DNA of 9,114 nucleotides from an uncultured Bacteroidales bacterium. Lineage in GTDB: Bacteria; Bacteroidota; Bacteroidia; Bacteroidales; F082. The stretch lies in contig CALBNP010000005.1 of assembly GCA_937896505.1 (NCBI GenBank), positions 1 to 9,114 on the forward strand, written 5' to 3'. The notes below the pieces were generated by a model. The model was not told where the DNA came from. It saw only the letters and a list, made by a program, of their open reading frames with translations, and made no database searches. Positions 1 to 6,464 of the stretch are shown piece by piece. How positions within the stretch are numbered: the first letter of the stretch is position 1; each line of letters begins with the position of its first letter. A program made the translations under genes and the position numbers.

Positions 1-2
1 TG

Positions 3-377
3 ATGGCTGACTTTTCTTTTGGAGGTCGTCAATTGCGCGGTCATGCTTACTGCGGCGGTTTTGGCGGTTATTGGACAAAAGCTCACATCCAAGGTGTGAC
101 CTATTGGATGACTGACTATTACGTCTATTTCAATAATTTTGATGAAAATCGTGAGTTCAATAATGAAGACCAGCGTCTTATTGCTGGAGCTGTTGGAGGA
201 CTGGGGTTAAGCTATGACTTCTCAAAACCTGAAGAAAACACAGGAGGCTTCGTAATCAGCCTTGACGCCCTGTATTATTACGACCTGGTGAGTCACCATA
301 AAGGCTATGCCCACTTGAGCGACCCGCGTTATTTGAATTCGCTTTCCGTTTCACTAGGTTTAGCCTATAGATTCTAA
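3..377 (+). CDS. Outer-membrane beta-barrel (porin-family) protein, C-terminal part, 5' end outside window
   Basis: The frame is open to the left edge, so the ATG at base 3 is probably internal and only the last ~124 residues are seen. The segment is rich in Tyr, Gly and Phe, with alternating hydrophobic/polar stretches that look like amphipathic strands. Examples are around residues 12-30, 60-72 (AGAVGGLGLSYDF) and 81-93 (GFVISLDALYYYD), joined by polar loops. The last strand, SLSVSLGLAYRF, ends in a C-terminal phenylalanine, the usual beta-signal recognised by the BAM complex for outer-membrane insertion. These traits fit the small beta-barrel proteins common in Bacteroidota. Substrate and exact family cannot be read from the fragment. 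The next gene starts 31 bases after the stop with no terminator between, so the two are probably co-transcribed. Confidence 0.6.
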   Translation: MADFSFGGRQLRGHAYCGGFGGYWTKAHIQGVTYWMTDYYVYFNNFDENREFNNEDQRLIAGAVGGLGLSYDFSKPEENTGGFVISLDALYYYDLVSHHKGYAHLSDPRYLNSLSVSLGLAYRF

Positions 378-408
378 CATTGTGCTAAATTACAAACAAC
401 TTATCCAA

Positions 409-1692
409 ATGAAAAGAAATATCATCATATTGGCAATTATCGCTTTGATTTTCAGCGGTTGCCGCAAAGAAGCCGACTACCATCCCTATATAGGTGAAAC
501 CGACTATCTGGCATACGACACTTATTCCACCCAATTTGATTACCTCTGGAAGTGCATAAGCACTGGTTACGTGTTTTGGGATGTGGAAAACACTGACTGG
601 GATGCTGTTTACAACAAATACATACCTAAATTCAACGCCCTTGACGCGAAGCACAAAGCCGGTCAAGAAGTGACACTTGCTGAACTTGACACACTTTACA
701 GAGGTGCATTTGGTGGCATGAGAGACCACCATATGGTCGTTCTCATCAGGAACCTCTTCCCCGCTGCAAGCGACAACGCCCCCTATATAGTCGTCCAGCC
801 CGGTCAGATGGAAGTCAAGAAAAGAGACTACTACATTGAGTCGGCAACACAAGAACAGACAAATTTGACTGCTTTCTTCGGTGAGATGGAAACACTCTAC
901 GACATTGAGACGCACGAATCGGCAACCGCACCAGTCGAAGAACTTGGCGCAACGGTCACCTATCATTACTTCGTCATCAAGCTTGCCGACGGACGCAAAA
1001 TCCCTTACCTCTGGCAGTCGATAGCTGCCCTTACACCTACCATGCTTGCCTTAGGCAGCTCGAGTCAAGCCGGTGCGGCAGCCTCCATCATCGACCATTG
1101 GCTGACAGCCATTACAGAGACTCCACGAGAGCAATTGGCAGGCTTCATTCTCGACAACCGTGCCAACAGAGGAGGCTACCAAGACGACCTCGACTACCTC
1201 ATCGGTACCTTCCTCAACAACAAAACCGAAGTCATGAGGACCCGCTACAAGGAAGGTCCTGGCAGATTGGAACATTCAGCCTGGACACCTTATTATATTG
1301 ATGTTCAGAGCAAGTATCACCGTGACATCACAGCCGAAAACATCCCTTACGTCATCATTTGTGACATCGGCTCTATCAGCATGGGAGAAATTGAACCTAT
1401 GATCATCAAGGCTGTACTTCCTACGAGCTATGTCATCGGCGAACGCACCTTTGGCGCTACTGGACCGTTGCAGGCTACAACATCCATCGACCTGAACTAT
1501 GGAGGCCCATTTGGCGACCAAAACACCATGGACCATTACATCTACACTTCAACTTTTGAGGCCCAGTTTGGCGGAAAGGTGCTGGAAGGCATCGGATGTA
1601 CGCCCGACAAGGAAGTACTCCGCAAGAATCACAACGGCGACTTCAAGCCACAACTTGACGCTGCCATCGAATACATCATGAATCATCAATAA
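409..1692 (+). CDS. S41-family peptidase-like lipoprotein (CTP/tricorn-type fold)
   Basis: This is a 427-residue protein starting at MKRNIIIL. The lipoprotein signal peptide has lipobox FSGC with Cys18, so it should be lipid-anchored in the envelope. An in-frame GTG at 382 would add nine residues before the signal peptide and is unlikely. S41 landmarks appear in order: an N-terminal helical region (about 40-75), GGMRDHH (102-108) with a possible active-site His, ILDNRANRGG (247-256) matching the usual hydrophobic-D-x-R-x-N-x-GG strand, GSISMGE (321-327) with the expected nucleophile Ser324, VIGERTFGATG (342-352), and GIGCTPDKEV (394-403) matching the family's PD motif. The lysine that acts as base in C-terminal processing peptidases should fall at about residue 350, where Ala is found. 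The enzyme may use a tricorn-like His/Ser/Glu set or be inactive. Its substrate is unknown. It probably forms an operon with the upstream barrel gene and ends at the hairpin at 1762-1809. Confidence is high for the family and low for activity. Confidence 0.85.
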   Translation: MKRNIIILAIIALIFSGCRKEADYHPYIGETDYLAYDTYSTQFDYLWKCISTGYVFWDVENTDWDAVYNKYIPKFNALDAKHKAGQEVTLAELDTLYRGAFGGMRDHHMVVLIRNLFPAASDNAPYIVVQPGQMEVKKRDYYIESATQEQTNLTAFFGEMETLYDIETHESATAPVEELGATVTYHYFVIKLADGRKIPYLWQSIAALTPTMLALGSSSQAGAAASIIDHWLTAITETPREQLAGFILDNRANRGGYQDDLDYLIGTFLNNKTEVMRTRYKEGPGRLEHSAWTPYYIDVQSKYHRDITAENIPYVIICDIGSISMGEIEPMIIKAVLPTSYVIGERTFGATGPLQATTSIDLNYGGPFGDQNTMDHYIYTSTFEAQFGGKVLEGIGCTPDKEVLRKNHNGDFKPQLDAAIEYIMNHQ

Positions 1693-1732
1693 TCTCGCAG
1701 AATTCATCGCAATAGATTAGACAGCCACTATC

Positions 1733-1757
1733 TATTTGCATGATTATTTGCATGATT
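1733..1757. repeat. Two-copy 12-bp tandem direct repeat
   Basis: The unit TATTTGCATGAT occurs twice head to tail (1733-1744 and 1745-1756), followed by one further matching T. It lies 41 bases after the lipoprotein stop and just before the terminator hairpin. It may be a simple slippage duplication. No function is suggested by the sequence. Confidence 0.8.
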
Positions 1758-1761
1758 TTGA

Positions 1762-1809
1762 AAATATGGGGCTGACCGAAATACCATGGTCAGTCCCATT
1801 TTGTTTTTT
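1762..1809 (+). terminator. Rho-independent terminator after the S41-like lipoprotein gene
   Basis: The left arm 1766-1777 (ATGGGGCTGACC) pairs with 1788-1799 (GGTCAGTCCCAT) in a 12-bp stem with one G-U pair and a 10-base loop. It is flanked by A-rich sequence on the left, and by TTTT, G and six Ts on the right (1799-1809). The hairpin plus T-tract is a classic intrinsic terminator and closes the barrel/lipoprotein unit. Confidence 0.88.
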
Positions 1810-1861
1810 GAGACGCGACAAATCGCCTCCTATACAAAATCAGATATATGATTACACCTTC

Positions 1862-1883
1862 GCCAAACGGCTCATTGTTTGGT
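1862..1883. other. Short inverted repeat (CCAAAC / GTTTGG)
   Basis: CCAAAC (1863-1868) and GTTTGG (1877-1882) form a 6-bp inverted repeat with an 8-base spacer, extendable by a G-T pair at 1862/1883. It lies in the 283-base non-coding stretch between the terminator at 1809 and the acyl-CoA synthetase start. It could be an operator half-site pair or chance; no T-tract follows, so it is not a terminator. Confidence 0.3.
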
Positions 1884-1914
1884 AAACTCTATCGCAAAAA
1901 CGAGACGAATTTCG

Positions 1915-2019
1915 AGATTTTTCGTCACTGAAAAGATACTCAGCTGTCCCAAATCATTCGATTTTCGTCCCTAAAATCGCCACTTTCGTCCCAAAATGGC
2001 TATTTTAGTCACTTTTTCG
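1915..2019. repeat. Array of five ~21-bp degenerate units with phased A/T tracts
   Basis: Five units sharing roughly TTTYGTCMC followed by A-rich bases are present. The G of each GTC lies at 1924, 1946, 1967, 1988 and 2008, so spacings are 22, 21, 21 and 20 bases, close to two helical turns. The best units are TTTTCGTCCCTAAAAT (1962-1977) and CTTTCGTCCCAAAATG (1983-1998). T- and A-tracts of 3-5 bases recur at about 10-12 base intervals across 1918-2017 (one interval is ~20), which predicts intrinsic curvature. No frame through it is open. It sits 74-178 bases upstream of the acyl-CoA synthetase ATG. What binds it, if anything, is unknown. The units are too divergent for a CRISPR or recent tandem expansion. 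Confidence 0.6.
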
Positions 2020-2040
2020 ACTTGATAGGCACATTCTCGT

Positions 2041-2069
2041 TTTGTTCCCCAAAAAACGCTGTTTCTTTG
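2041..2069 (+). promoter_or_regulatory. Candidate Bacteroidota-type promoter for the acyl-CoA synthetase gene
   Basis: TTTCTTTG (2062-2069) matches the -7 element TAnnTTTG at all but one fixed position. TTTG at 2041-2044 lies 17 bases upstream, near the expected -33 position. Transcription would start at about 2075, giving a leader of about 20 bases before the ATG at 2093. The A-to-T mismatch in the -7 box makes this tentative. Confidence 0.35.
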
Positions 2070-2092
2070 TATCGTTTTTCAAGACTAAAACC

Positions 2093-3877
2093 ATGAAAAA
2101 AGAGACAAGAATTTTCGACCTACTCGACAACTATCAGGAAAAATGGCCAGGGCAAGATGTCGCCTTAGCCAAGAAGGTGGATGGAGAATGGAAGAAATAT
2201 AGTCCATTCGAATACCACAGACTAGTGACAAACGTGAGCTATGCCCTCATCGAATTAGGCATACAGCCCAACGACAAGGTCGCCATCATTAGCGGCAACC
2301 GTCCGGAATGGAACATCATGGATATGGCCATCATGCAAGTGGGAGCCATCACAGTGCCCATCTACCCCACCATCAGCCAGGACGACTACCTCTTTATATT
2401 AGGCGACTGCGAAGCGCGTCTTGTCCTTCTCGAAGGTATCGCCGTGATGAACAAGATAGAAGCCATCAAAGACCAACTGCCTTGCTTGGAACACATCTAC
2501 ACCATGCAAGACCGCATCGAGCATTGCTATTTCCAGCAACTGGTGGAATTAGGTCAATCGAAGCCTCACCAAGAGGAACTCCGTCAACGCAAGGCCGACA
2601 TCGGCACTAACGACTGTGCCACAATCATCTACACATCGGGCACCACGGGTACACCGAAAGGCGTAATGCTTTCGCACAGCAACATCCTCAACCAAGTGAG
2701 CAACCTCCGCAACACGCCCACCCCGACATCGAAACGCGCCTTCAGCTTCTTACCATTGAGCCATGCTTACGAGCGTATGCTCGTCTATCTCTATCAAGAC
2801 CTCGGAATGTCAGTCTATTATGCAGAAAGTCTAGCTACCATTGCCGACGACATGCGCGAGATTCACCCAACGATGATGTCGGCCGTTCCGCGGCTTCTGG
2901 AGAAAATGTACGAGAAAATCATCCAATCAGGCAAGAAGAAGAAAGGCCTGCAACGCAGCATTTTCAACTGGTCAGTCAAACTGGCCGAGCGTTATCGCAT
3001 CGACCCCGACAGACGCACTTGGCTGTACAACCTCATGCTGAAGATTGCGGACAAGCTCGTCTATTCGAAGATACGTTCCTCGTTAGGTGCAGAACAATTC
3101 GATGTCATCGTTTCGGGGGCTGCCTCCATCTCGAAGAAAGTGAACGCTTTCTTCTCAGCCATCGGGATGCCCGTTTTTGAAGGCTACGGCATGACCGAAG
3201 CCTCGCCCGTCATCGCGGTTAGCGACAAGTCGAAGGGCGGACGAGAGGTTGGCACACCAGGCCGCGCACTCCCTGGAGTAGAAATCAGGATATCTAACGA
3301 CAGCGAGATACTATGCAAAGGCCACAACGTGATGATGGGCTACTACAAGAACCCTGAACTCACAAAGGAAATCATCGACGAAGACGGATGGCTGCACACC
3401 GGCGACATGGGTTGCATCGACGCGCAAGGACGCTTGTTCATCACAGGAAGGCTGAAAAGCCTTTTCAAGACCTCGATGGGGAAATATGTCAATCCAGAGA
3501 TTATCGAAGCAAAATTCAGCGAGTCGGAATTTATCGAAAACATCGTCGTCTTTGGCGAAGGCCAGAAATTCGCTGCCGCACTCATCGTTCCCGACACGAA
3601 CTACATCCAATCGTGGAACAAACGCAACAGAATGTCAATCAGCAAGAACAGAAAAGATAAGAATGCTGTCACGACCACCGATGACATTAAAGCCATCATA
3701 TCCAGCGAAGTGAAGAAATACAATGCTTTTTTCGGCGATACGGAGCAAATCAAGAAATTCGAAATCGTCAACGACAAATGGAGCATCGAAAACGGCATTC
3801 TCACACCAACGCTGAAAGTGAAGCGCAAGGTGGTCGAACAACGTTATAAAGACTTGATTGACTCCATGTTTGAATAA
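2093..3877 (+). CDS. Long-chain fatty-acid--CoA ligase (AMP-forming acyl-CoA synthetase, FadD/FAA-like)
   Basis: This 594-residue adenylate-forming enzyme should activate long-chain fatty acids with ATP and CoA, via an acyl-AMP intermediate, at the cytoplasmic side of the membrane. Family motifs are intact and in order: the phosphate-binding loop YTSGTTGTPKGV (180-191), PLSHAYER (221-228), EGYGMTEASP (363-372, adenine-binding/A5), HTGD (435-438, A7), the hinge region GRLKSLFKTSMGKYVNP (452-468, A8), and LTPTLKVKRK near the C-terminus (570-579) with the expected catalytic lysine. The insertion of about 510-560 and the total length fit the ~600-residue bacterial long-chain synthetases. Translation is placed at ATG 2093 (MKKETRIF). 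A TTG at 2042 would add 17 residues with no family counterpart. It is monocistronic by layout: a terminator lies before it (1762-1809) and another after it (3904-3936). Exact chain-length preference cannot be told. Confidence 0.95.
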   Translation: MKKETRIFDLLDNYQEKWPGQDVALAKKVDGEWKKYSPFEYHRLVTNVSYALIELGIQPNDKVAIISGNRPEWNIMDMAIMQVGAITVPIYPTISQDDYLFILGDCEARLVLLEGIAVMNKIEAIKDQLPCLEHIYTMQDRIEHCYFQQLVELGQSKPHQEELRQRKADIGTNDCATIIYTSGTTGTPKGVMLSHSNILNQVSNLRNTPTPTSKRAFSFLPLSHAYERMLVYLYQDLGMSVYYAESLATIADDMREIHPTMMSAVPRLLEKMYEKIIQSGKKKKGLQRSIFNWSVKLAERYRIDPDRRTWLYNLMLKIADKLVYSKIRSSLGAEQFDVIVSGAASISKKVNAFFSAIGMPVFEGYGMTEASPVIAVSDKSKGGREVGTPGRALPGVEIRISNDSEILCKGHNVMMGYYKNPELTKEIIDEDGWLHTGDMGCIDAQGRLFITGRLKSLFKTSMGKYVNPEIIEAKFSESEFIENIVVFGEGQKFAAALIVPDTNYIQSWNKRNRMSISKNRKDKNAVTTTDDIKAIISSEVKKYNAFFGDTEQIKKFEIVNDKWSIENGILTPTLKVKRKVVEQRYKDLIDSMFE

Positions 3878-3903
3878 CACGGGAACACGAATTAACACCG
3901 AGC

Positions 3904-3936
3904 AAAACGGACTTCCGCGAGGAAATCCGTTTTTTT
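3904..3936 (+). terminator. Rho-independent terminator after the acyl-CoA synthetase gene
   Basis: ACGGA-C-TTCC (3907-3916) pairs with GGAA-A-TCCGT (3921-3930), giving nine base pairs around one C/A mismatch. The loop is GCGA, a GNRA tetraloop. Upstream As (3904-3906) can pair with the start of the seven-T tract (3930-3936). It begins 26 bases after the stop codon. Confidence 0.92.
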
Positions 3937-3980
3937 ATTTGTTTTTTGAAACTAAAAGAGAACAAAATCAGTTTAATTAC

Positions 3981-3988
3981 TATCTTTG
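3981..3988 (+). promoter_or_regulatory. fba: -7 promoter element for the aldolase gene
   Basis: TATCTTTG is an exact match to the Bacteroidota -7 consensus TAnnTTTG, placed 22 bases before the aldolase ATG and after the preceding terminator. The start site would be at about 3994, with a leader of roughly 17 A-rich bases. No clear -33 TTTG is found at the proper distance; the nearest (3945-3948) is about 32 bases upstream, too far. Confidence 0.6.
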
Positions 3989-4010
3989 CACACACTAAAT
4001 TTGAAAAACT

Positions 4011-5015
4011 ATGGTAAGTTATAAGGAATTAGGGCTGGTGAACACCCGTGAAATGTTCGCTAAGGCAGTAAATGGCGGCTATGCCATTCCCGCATTCAAC
4101 TTCAACAATATGGAACAGATGCAAGCCATCATCATGGCTGCTGTCGAAACCAAGTCGCCCGTCATCCTCCAAATCTCGAAGGGTGCACGCAACTATGCCA
4201 ACCAGACTTTGCTACGTTACATGGCCGAAGGCGCTGTGGCCTACGCCAAGGAATTGGGCTGCGAACATCCAGAAATCGTGCTTCACCTCGACCACGGCGA
4301 TTCATTCGAACTCTGCAAGTCGTGCATCGACATGGGCTTCTCGTCCGTCATGATTGACGGCTCGGCCTTGCCATACGAAGAAAATGTGGCCTTGACCAAG
4401 AAGGTCGTGGAATATGCACACCAATACGATGTCACCGTTGAAGGCGAACTCGGCGTTTTGGCTGGCGTTGAAGACGAAGTGGCTGCCGAAGAAAGTCATT
4501 ACACCAAGCCCGAAGAAGTGGTCGATTTCGTCACCAAGACAGGTTGCGACTCGCTGGCCATCAGCATCGGCACCTCACACGGCGCTTACAAGTTCACTCC
4601 TGAGCAATGCACCGTTGACCCAGAAACTGGCCGACTGCTTCCTCCACCTTTGGCATTCGATGTGCTGGAAGGCGTTGAAAAACAGCTTCCTGGTTTCCCA
4701 ATCGTGCTTCATGGTTCATCGTCGGTTCCACAAGAAGAAGTCGATACCATCAATGCCAATGGCGGTTGCCTGAAAGCTGCTGTCGGCATTCCAGAAGAAC
4801 AACTCCGCAAGGCCTCCAAGTCAGCAGTCTGCAAGATCAACATCGACTCCGACAGCCGCCTCGCCATGACTGCCGCCATCCGCAAGACCTTGGCTGAAAA
4901 ACCTGCCGAATTCGACCCACGCAAATATTTAGGTCCAGCCCGCGACAATATGAAGAAGCTCTACATTCATAAGATTGTCAACGTGTTGGGTTCCGATAAT
5001 AAACTGATACACTAA
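4011..5015 (+). CDS. fba: Class II fructose-1,6-bisphosphate aldolase (zinc-dependent)
   Basis: This 334-residue enzyme cleaves fructose-1,6-bisphosphate to dihydroxyacetone phosphate and glyceraldehyde-3-phosphate, and does the reverse, in the cytosol for glycolysis and gluconeogenesis. Class II hallmarks are intact: HLDHGD (92-97) with the probable catalytic Asp94 and zinc ligand His95, VEGELGVLAGVEDE (143-156) with the metal-site glutamate region, SIGTSHGAYK (185-194) with zinc ligand His190, LHGSSSVP (233-240) with zinc ligand His234, and CKINIDSDSR (274-283) for phosphate binding. The protein closely resembles the aldolases of Bacteroides from memory, including the C-terminal YLGPARDNMKKLYIHK region. 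The start MVSYKELGLVNTREMF matches that family, and an exact -7 box lies 22 bases upstream. The gene is followed by a structured 98-base gap before purB, so purB may be partly co-transcribed or separately controlled. Confidence 0.97.
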   Translation: MVSYKELGLVNTREMFAKAVNGGYAIPAFNFNNMEQMQAIIMAAVETKSPVILQISKGARNYANQTLLRYMAEGAVAYAKELGCEHPEIVLHLDHGDSFELCKSCIDMGFSSVMIDGSALPYEENVALTKKVVEYAHQYDVTVEGELGVLAGVEDEVAAEESHYTKPEEVVDFVTKTGCDSLAISIGTSHGAYKFTPEQCTVDPETGRLLPPPLAFDVLEGVEKQLPGFPIVLHGSSSVPQEEVDTINANGGCLKAAVGIPEEQLRKASKSAVCKINIDSDSRLAMTAAIRKTLAEKPAEFDPRKYLGPARDNMKKLYIHKIVNVLGSDNKLIH

Positions 5016-5016
5016 T

Positions 5017-5094
5017 TTTTGACTATGACCAGTGACTATGACTATGACCGCTTGACGAAATCGAGAAGCGGTCACAGTCAAAATTTCTGGTCAT
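5017..5094 (+). promoter_or_regulatory. Structured intergenic element with nested and competing helices upstream of purB
   Basis: Helix A pairs 5039-5053 with 5066-5080, giving 14 pairs around one A/C mismatch, with TGACCGCTT/AAGCGGTCA as its core and a 12-base loop. An outer helix pairs ATGACCAG (5025-5032) with CTGGTCAT (5087-5094). GACTATGACC occurs twice (5021-5030 and 5040-5049). The first copy with its four preceding Ts (5017-5030) can pair instead with 5070-5083 (13 pairs, one mismatch), which excludes helix A. No T-tract follows, so a simple terminator is unlikely. It may be an mRNA-processing or stability element, an attenuator-like leader for purB, or a REP-like repeat. The role is inferred only from base pairing. 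Confidence 0.55.
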
Positions 5095-5113
5095 TGTTCA
5101 CAAAACATAAAAC

Positions 5114-6454
5114 ATGAATCCATTAAAAGCCATAAGTCCCATCGACGGACGTTATCACGGCAAGACCGTGGAACTCAACGATTTCTTCTCTGAATTTGCC
5201 CTCATCCGTTACCGTGTGATGGTCGAAGTCGAATATTTCATCTCGCTTTGCGAACTTCCGCTGCCCCAGTTGGAAAAATTCAACGGCGACTATGACGACT
5301 TACGCGCCATCTACGAAGAATTCCAAGAGGACGATGCTGAGGAAATCAAGGAAATCGAAAAGGAAACCAACCACGATGTGAAAGCCGTTGAATATTTCCT
5401 CAAGCGTCGTTTCGATGAATTGCAACTGACTGAATTCAAGGAATTTCTGCATTTCGGACTGACTTCGCAAGACATCAACAACACAGCCGTTCCGCTTTCG
5501 ATGATGGAAGCCCACAAACTCGTGATGAAACCCGCTTTGGAAGATCTGATTGAGAAATTGGAAGACATGGCGAAAGAATGGAAAGAAATCCCGATGCTGG
5601 CTCGCACCCACGGTCAGCCAGCCAGTCCGACCCATTTAGGCAAGGAAATCTATGTCTTTGTCGAGCGTCTTAACGACCAGATGAAGATGTTGAACAGCAT
5701 TCCGTTCACGGCAAAATTCGGCGGCGCCACCGGCAACATGAACGCCCACAAAGTGGCCTATCCCGACACCGACTGGCCTGCCTTTGCCAAGAAATTCGTC
5801 GAAAAGAGCTTGAAACTCAAGCGTCAGCAAACGACTACCCAAATCGAGCATTACGACAACATGGCTGCCTATTTCGATGCCATGCGCCGCATCAACACCA
5901 TACTCATCGACCTCTCGCGCGATGTGTGGATGTACGTCTCGATGGAGTATTTCAAGCAGAAAATCAAGGCAGGAGAAGTCGGTTCGTCAGCCATGCCTCA
6001 CAAGGTGAACCCGATTGACTTTGAAAATGCAGAAGGCAACCTCGGCATGGCCAACGCCATCTTCACCCACCTTAGCAGCAAGCTGCCTATCAGCCGCCTG
6101 CAACGCGACCTGACGGACTCGACCGTCACACGCAACATCGGTGTGCCATTGGCTCACACATTGATTGCCCTCAAGTCGCTGATGAAAGGCTTAGACAAAC
6201 TGCTCCTCAACGAAGACAAGATTCGCAACGACTTGCAGCAGAACTATGCCGTCGTTGCCGAAGCCATCCAGACTGTCCTTCGCCGCGAGCAAATCGAAGG
6301 TGCCTACGAGTTACTGAAAGGCCTCACCCGCACCAACAAGCACATCGACAAGGAAAGCATTGACAATTTCATCAACGAACTGCCTGTAAGCGAAAGCATT
6401 AAGGAAGAGTTGAGAACCATCACACCGGAAAACTATACGGGATACTCATTCTAA
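5114..6454 (+). CDS. purB: Adenylosuccinate lyase (E. coli PurB subtype)
   Basis: This 446-residue member of the fumarase/aspartase superfamily removes fumarate from SAICAR in de novo purine synthesis and from adenylosuccinate in AMP synthesis, in the cytosol. The N-terminus LKAISPIDGRYHGKT matches the E. coli-type PurB opening. Superfamily motifs are present: FGLTSQDINNTA (114-125), ARTHGQPASPTHLGKE (163-178) with the general-acid region His166, and the signature GSSAMPHKVNPIDFENAEGN (290-309) on the mobile loop carrying the catalytic serine (Ser291/Ser292). Length agrees with the ~456-residue E. coli enzyme. The ATG is preceded by an A-rich stretch (ACAAAACATAAAAC) rather than a Shine-Dalgarno site, as usual in Bacteroidota. 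Only 10 bases separate its stop from the next gene, suggesting a purB-DUF4919-ABC exporter transcript. Confidence 0.97.
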   Translation: MNPLKAISPIDGRYHGKTVELNDFFSEFALIRYRVMVEVEYFISLCELPLPQLEKFNGDYDDLRAIYEEFQEDDAEEIKEIEKETNHDVKAVEYFLKRRFDELQLTEFKEFLHFGLTSQDINNTAVPLSMMEAHKLVMKPALEDLIEKLEDMAKEWKEIPMLARTHGQPASPTHLGKEIYVFVERLNDQMKMLNSIPFTAKFGGATGNMNAHKVAYPDTDWPAFAKKFVEKSLKLKRQQTTTQIEHYDNMAAYFDAMRRINTILIDLSRDVWMYVSMEYFKQKIKAGEVGSSAMPHKVNPIDFENAEGNLGMANAIFTHLSSKLPISRLQRDLTDSTVTRNIGVPLAHTLIALKSLMKGLDKLLLNEDKIRNDLQQNYAVVAEAIQTVLRREQIEGAYELLKGLTRTNKHIDKESIDNFINELPVSESIKEELRTITPENYTGYSF

Positions 6455-6464
6455 ACCAACCATT

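Noticed and set aside
382..408. GTG start at 382 for the S41-like lipoprotein
   Set aside because: It would place nine polar or mixed residues before a normal lipoprotein signal peptide. The ATG at 409 gives the expected MKR-hydrophobic-FSGC arrangement.
385..966. 193-codon minus-strand open frame opposite the lipoprotein gene
   Set aside because: The plus-strand frame has a signal peptide and S41 motifs. The antisense product shows no recognisable domain and is a mirror effect of codon usage.
1915..2019. CRISPR or iteron array
   Set aside because: Unit similarity is limited to a core of about 10 bases, with no identical repeats and no spacers of CRISPR length. No cas, rep or origin gene is nearby.
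2042..2092. TTG start at 2042 for the acyl-CoA synthetase
   Set aside because: The extra 17 residues (rich in Lys and Phe) have no family counterpart and would overlap the candidate promoter. ATG 2093 begins the conserved region.
5039..5080. Intrinsic terminator after fba
   Set aside because: The hairpin is strong but is followed by AAATTTCTGG with no T-tract, unlike the two clear terminators at 1762-1809 and 3904-3936.
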